DNA from: Pseudomonadota bacterium
GTDB taxonomy: Bacteria; Pseudomonadota; Alphaproteobacteria; Rhizobiales; Hyphomicrobiaceae
Assembly: GCA_023430845.1 (NCBI GenBank)
Contig: JAEYYJ010000006.1
Coordinates: 1-18,024 of the forward strand
Reading direction: 5' to 3'
DNA length: 18,024 nucleotides
Shown: one piece after another, positions 14,581 to 18,024 of the stretch
Numbering within the stretch: position 1 is the first letter of the stretch
Layout: each line of letters begins with the position of its first letter
Position numbers and translations under genes: made by a program
The notes under the pieces: generated by a model
Seen by the model: the letters and a program-made list of their open reading frames with translations, nothing else
Told to the model about the DNA's origin: nothing
Database searches by the model: none

Positions 14581-15245
14581 GCGGGACCGACGAACGACTT
14601 TCCGAGCGCGAGGAGATCGAGATGCTCCTCCCGTGGTACATGACGGGCCGGCTCGATGCGGCCGACACGGCGCGGGTCGAGGCTTATCTCGAGCAGCATC
14701 CCGACATGCGCCACCAGCTCAATCTCATCGCCGAGGAACGCGGGACGACGGTCGAGGACAACGAGGCTATTCGTCCCCGTCTTGCCTCCGCAGATGCGCT
14801 GCTCGCCCGCACGGCGACGCGAGGCAGTGCCGCTCGATCCTGGCTCGCGAACATGATCGATGGCGTGAAGGGTCTGTTCGACGCCCCTACGCCCGGCGCA
14901 GTGCGCTGGGCAGCGGCTGCTGCGGCGGTTATCATCTGCCTGCAGGCGGCGGCTCTCGGGACGCTTCTGACGCATGATGGCGGCAGCTACCAGACGGCTT
15001 CGCGGCCTGGCATCGAGGCCGGACAAACGCCCGGCGCGCTGATCGCCTTTACCGACAAAGCGTCGATGACGGAAATCTCGCGGTTGCTTGCCGACAACCG
15101 CCTGCGTGTCGTCGATGGTCCGCTGCCGGGCGGTTTCTACAATGTCCGCTTCGAGGACGAAGCGACGGGAGACGAGCAGCGGCGGCGTTTTGATGCGATC
15201 CTTGCGCGAAAGGATCTCATCAGGGCTGTGATGACAGGTCGCTGA
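14577..15245 (+). CDS. Membrane anti-sigma factor with extracytoplasmic pro-domain-like C-terminus
   Basis: 222-residue protein encoded immediately after the ECF sigma factor with a 4-bp overlap. Residues 11-50 (EEIEMLLPWYMTGRLDAADT onward) resemble the N-terminal sigma-binding segment of anti-sigma factors, but the usual His-x3-Cys-x2-Cys zinc ligands are missing (HPDMRHQL in their place). One transmembrane helix lies at about 109-131 (AVRWAAAAAAVIICLQAAAL). The C-terminal part (about 152-220) should face the periplasm. Its predicted strand-helix-strand pattern and motifs (ALIAFTD, NRLRVVDG, FDAILARKDLIRAV) resemble the pro-region of the protease encoded next. Assignment as anti-sigma rests on position, the N-terminal segment and topology. 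Confidence 0.85.
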   Translation: MSGTDERLSEREEIEMLLPWYMTGRLDAADTARVEAYLEQHPDMRHQLNLIAEERGTTVEDNEAIRPRLASADALLARTATRGSAARSWLANMIDGVKGLFDAPTPGAVRWAAAAAAVIICLQAAALGTLLTHDGGSYQTASRPGIEAGQTPGALIAFTDKASMTEISRLLADNRLRVVDGPLPGGFYNVRFEDEATGDEQRRRFDAILARKDLIRAVMTGR

Positions 15246-15296
15246 TGCGTCGACGGGCGCTCGATCAGAAGTGCCGATGAGAAGTGGATAAGAGCC

Positions 15297-16997
15297 ATGG
15301 TCCTTGTCTCGTTCTCTAGAACACTTGCACTGGCCGCGCTCGCGGTGCTCCTGGGCCTCGCGTCGTACACGGAGGCGGAGGCGCAGAGCCGTGGCGGGCG
15401 CGATGGGCAGTACAGAGGCGGGCGAGGCGGCGGAGGTGGCGGTGGTGGCTCTTCCGTCGTTCCGAACCTTGTTATTCAGGGGGTGATCGGCGCGATCGCC
15501 AAGCAGCAGGAAGACGAGGAAAGACGCAAGGTTCGCCGTCCTCGTCCGGGCAAGTTCACAGACGGCAAGAAGTCCGCGCCGCGCTGCGGCGTGAAGGGGC
15601 GGCCACCTTGTCCCGGCAAGACGGCGGATGACAGAAAGCCGACGTGCGGGGTGCGCGGCCGCCCGCGATGCCCCGGCAAGACGGTAGAAGACTCCAAATG
15701 CCGCATGGATCGCATGGGACGCCGCCATTGCCCGGATCGCTCGCCGCCGGGCGGCGGGCGCATTCCACCCATCGTTCTCATTCCTCCTCCCGGGGGCGGT
15801 GACAGCGGCCCGCCGCCGCGCGCTTCCGGCACGCGTCAGGAGCGTGCGCCGCCGGCGCAGGCAGGAGCGTCGGATCTTTCCGTTGCGCGGCAGGTGCTCG
15901 TGCTCGTTGCCGCGAGCCAGCCGGGCGCAGCGGCGGGGCAGATCGCGAGCACGCATCGTCTCCGTCTCGTGAGCAGCACGGATGTGCCGCTGCTCGACGC
16001 TCGCGCGCAGGTCTATCGCATCGACGACCGGCGCTCAGTGCAGACGGTGATCACCGCACTCACGTCGGATCCCCGCGTGATGCTGGTCCAGCCCAATATG
16101 ATCTATCAGCGCCAAAGCGGGGCAGGCAGCGCTGCGCGCGCCGCGCAGTACGCTCTCGACATGGTTGGGGCCGAGCGAGCGCACGAGCTTTCGACCGGCC
16201 GCGGTGTCAAGATCGCGGTGATCGATTCCGGCATCGACCGAACGCACAGCGATCTCAAAGGTGCGATTAGTGAGACGTTCGACGCGACGGACGGCAAGGA
16301 CGCCAAGCCGGACGTCCACGGTACAGCCATTGCCGGCATCATCCGTGCGCGCGGTCTCGTGACGGGTATTGCGCCCGATGCGAATTTGCTCGCGGTCCGG
16401 GCTTTCTTCGCGGTGCCGAAGCGGGATCTGCCGCAGTCGACAAGCTTCATCGTGCTGCGCGCGCTCGACTGGTCCGTGCAGCGCGGCGCGCAGATCGTCA
16501 ATCTGAGTTTCAGCGGCGGGCGAGATCCCGTCATCGAGCGCGCGGTTGCGGCGGCCGCTCGCCGCAAGGTCATGCTTGTCGCTGCCGCCGGCAACGGCGG
16601 CCCCGACGCCGCACCATCGTATCCGGCCGCCTATCCGGACGTCATTGCAGTGACGGCGCTCGATAGTGGCCAGCGGCTCTACACGCACGCCAATCATGGA
16701 TCGTACATTACGTTTGCGGCGCCGGGCGTCGATATTCTCGTGCCGGGGCTGCGGAACGGTCACATGTTCATGTCCGGAACCTCCATGGCGGCGGCCTACG
16801 TGTCCGGCATCATGGCGCTCTTACTCGAGAAGGAGCCGGGGCTGGAGCCTGAGGATGTGCTTCGGGCCCTTGCAGAGACGGCTGAGGACCTCGGGGCGAG
16901 TGGGACAGACGACGAGTTCGGCGTCGGGCGCGTGAACGCGTGGGCGGCACTCGAAACACTGACCGATCAGACAAAGGCCATGGGCGCGCGCCAGTAG
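15297..16997 (+). CDS. Secreted subtilisin-like (S8) serine protease with Cys-rich repeat region
   Basis: 566-residue exported protease. A signal peptide (1-29, cleavage after AEA) is followed by a glycine-rich stretch (32-51), a helix (56-80), three imperfect repeats with paired cysteines (C97/C105, C117/C125, C135/C145), and a Pro/Gly-rich linker (149-190). An I9-like pro-domain (about 198-268) and the S8 catalytic domain (about 285-555) complete it. The catalytic triad is complete: D310 (AVIDSGID), H341 (DVHGTAIAGI) and S496 (MSGTSMAAAY), with oxyanion N433 (AAGNGGPD). It lies 51 bp after the anti-sigma gene on the same strand, so it is probably cotranscribed and may be a target or partner of the sigma/anti-sigma pair. 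The ribosome binding site is weak (AAGAG close to the ATG). Confidence 0.93.
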   Translation: MVLVSFSRTLALAALAVLLGLASYTEAEAQSRGGRDGQYRGGRGGGGGGGGSSVVPNLVIQGVIGAIAKQQEDEERRKVRRPRPGKFTDGKKSAPRCGVKGRPPCPGKTADDRKPTCGVRGRPRCPGKTVEDSKCRMDRMGRRHCPDRSPPGGGRIPPIVLIPPPGGGDSGPPPRASGTRQERAPPAQAGASDLSVARQVLVLVAASQPGAAAGQIASTHRLRLVSSTDVPLLDARAQVYRIDDRRSVQTVITALTSDPRVMLVQPNMIYQRQSGAGSAARAAQYALDMVGAERAHELSTGRGVKIAVIDSGIDRTHSDLKGAISETFDATDGKDAKPDVHGTAIAGIIRARGLVTGIAPDANLLAVRAFFAVPKRDLPQSTSFIVLRALDWSVQRGAQIVNLSFSGGRDPVIERAVAAAARRKVMLVAAAGNGGPDAAPSYPAAYPDVIAVTALDSGQRLYTHANHGSYITFAAPGVDILVPGLRNGHMFMSGTSMAAAYVSGIMALLLEKEPGLEPEDVLRALAETAEDLGASGTDDEFGVGRVNAWAALETLTDQTKAMGARQ

Positions 16998-17003
16998 CGC
17001 GCC
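16983..17003. other. Hairpin between convergent genes
   Basis: GGCGCGC (16983-16989) pairs with GCGCGCC (16997-17003) around a 7-base loop, spanning the protease stop codon and reaching close to the end of the convergent oxidoreductase gene. Its position suits a bidirectional transcription barrier, but neither strand carries a T run after the stem, so a terminator role is only possible. Confidence 0.35.
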
Positions 17004-17007
17004 TAGA

Positions 17008-18024
17008 CTAGTGGTCACCGAGGCCCTTGGACCATGTCGAGGGTTTGCCTTCGAATGCCGACTTCGCGCGCTTGGCGAGCCAGTAGCGCATGGGCGGCGG
17101 CACGAGCAGAAAATCCGGATCGGCGCCGAGCTTCTGCGCGGCATCCATGGCCCAGTTGGGATTGTACATGATCTCACGGGCGAGTGCGATCAGGTCGGCG
17201 CGGCCCTCGCGCAGGATCGCTTCTGCCTGATCGGCATGGACGATGTGACCAACGGCCATGGTCTTGATATCGGCTTCCCTGCGGATCGCTTCGGCATAGG
17301 GCACCTGATAGCCGTACTTCTTGGAGCGCTCGCCATCCATGGGCGAGTGCGTCAGCGTGCCGCCGGAAGAGCAGTCGATCACATCGACGCCCTTCTCCTT
17401 CAGCATCCGCGAGAGGCGAATGCTCTCCGCCGGTCCAAAGCCCGCATCGTCCTCGCAAGAGAGGCGCATGAAGAGCGGCTTTTCCGCCGGCCAGAGTGAA
17501 CGCACGTGCTCGGCAATCTCGAGCGCGAAGCGCATGCGGTTCATCTCGTTGCCGCCGTACTCGTCGGTCCTCTGGTTCACAATCGGGGAGAGGAATTGGT
17601 GGACGAGATAGCCGTGCGCTGCGTGGATCTCCAGCACATCGAAGCCGGCCTTGTCGGCGCGAACGGCCGCGTCGCCCCATTTGCCGACCATATCGCGTAC
17701 TTCGTTGTGCGAGAGCGCGCGCGGTACAGGCGATTTGTCGGAATGCGGCACCGCACTAGGGGCTATCAGTTCCCATCCTTCCCAGTCGTAGACTTCGGGC
17801 TCGTCGCCTTTGAGCGGCTTGCCGCCTTCCCAGGGGCGCGAGAGACGCGCCTTGCGGCCGGAGTGCCCGAGCTGGATGGCGGCAGTGGCGCCCTGCTGCT
17901 TGATGAAGGTCGCGCAGCGCGCAAAGCCCTCGATGAAACTGTCGTCCCACAGGCCCGTGTCGCCGACAGTGCCGCAACCGTTCCGCGCGACCTTGGTCGA
18001 TTCCATCATGACCATGCCGGCGCC
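17008..18024 (-). CDS. Old Yellow Enzyme family NADH:flavin oxidoreductase, 5' end cut by right window edge
   Basis: FMN-dependent ene-reductase of the OYE family, closest in style to YqjM/NamA (class III). At the right edge the frame continues upstream as Gly-Ala-Gly before MVMMESTKVA, which is the internal strand of the TIM barrel, so the first roughly 50-70 residues lie outside the window. Of the 338 visible residues, QLGHSGRKA, the active-site pair in IHAAHGYLVHQFLSP, NQRTDEYGG, NRMRFALE and the phosphate-binding ALAREIMYNPNW are all typical of the family. Such enzymes reduce activated C=C bonds; the natural substrate cannot be told. It is convergent with the protease gene, with 10 bp between the stop codons, and there is no sign of a functional link. 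Confidence 0.92.
   Translation of the reverse strand, partial: GAGMVMMESTKVARNGCGTVGDTGLWDDSFIEGFARCATFIKQQGATAAIQLGHSGRKARLSRPWEGGKPLKGDEPEVYDWEGWELIAPSAVPHSDKSPVPRALSHNEVRDMVGKWGDAAVRADKAGFDVLEIHAAHGYLVHQFLSPIVNQRTDEYGGNEMNRMRFALEIAEHVRSLWPAEKPLFMRLSCEDDAGFGPAESIRLSRMLKEKGVDVIDCSSGGTLTHSPMDGERSKKYGYQVPYAEAIRREADIKTMAVGHIVHADQAEAILREGRADLIALAREIMYNPNWAMDAAQKLGADPDFLLVPPPMRYWLAKRAKSAFEGKPSTWSKGLGDH

Noticed and set aside
14517..15956. Minus-strand open frame of 479 codons opposite the anti-sigma and protease genes
   Set aside because: Its translation is Arg/Ala-rich without motifs, and the plus strand has overlapping genes with clear features.

Overview
The window looks like a chromosomal segment of a GC-rich alphaproteobacterium, most likely in Hyphomicrobiales/Rhizobiales. 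The supporting signs are the nasT-nasS-nrt-nirB nitrate assimilation layout, an EcfG-type general-stress promoter in front of trehalose genes, and an ECF sigma/anti-sigma pair. The order-level placement is an inference. No rRNA, tRNA, CRISPR array, insertion sequence or phage gene was seen.

Left third (1-6902, minus strand): nitrate/nitrite assimilation. Read in the direction of transcription it runs nasT (ANTAR antiterminator), nasS (soluble nitrate/nitrite sensor), a regulatory leader of about 370 bp, nrtA (Tat-exported binding protein), nrtB (permease), an NrtD-type ATPase, and nirB (NADH-nitrite reductase large subunit, cut by the left edge). The leader holds a candidate NtrC-type upstream site, a sigma-54 -24/-12 promoter, two hairpins with hexanucleotide loops of the ANTAR target type, and an intrinsic terminator ending in nine U. 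The second ANTAR hairpin shares bases with the terminator stem. This gives a readable circuit: nitrogen limitation acts through sigma-54, and nitrate acts through NasS release of NasT, which then blocks termination.

Middle (6975-13714): a PfkB-family sugar kinase on the minus strand is followed by a divergent plus-strand operon otsB - GH15 glycosidase - otsA - glk, in which every junction overlaps by 4 or 8 bp. The operon can make trehalose (OtsA, OtsB) and, if the GH15 enzyme is a trehalase, cleave it and rephosphorylate the glucose (Glk). A GGAAC-N17-CGTT motif upstream fits general-stress sigma factor control. After glk comes a small guanidinium exporter gene (gdx/sugE) directly preceded by a guanidine-II (mini-ykkC) riboswitch with two ACGA-loop hairpins.

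Right third (14017-18024): an ECF sigma factor, a membrane anti-sigma factor and a secreted subtilisin-like protease lie in a row on the plus strand. The anti-sigma factor lacks the usual zinc ligands. Its C-terminal extracytoplasmic domain resembles, by eye, the pro-domain of the adjacent protease, which suggests that the protease and anti-sigma factor communicate. The window ends in a convergent Old Yellow Enzyme family oxidoreductase whose N-terminus lies beyond the right edge.
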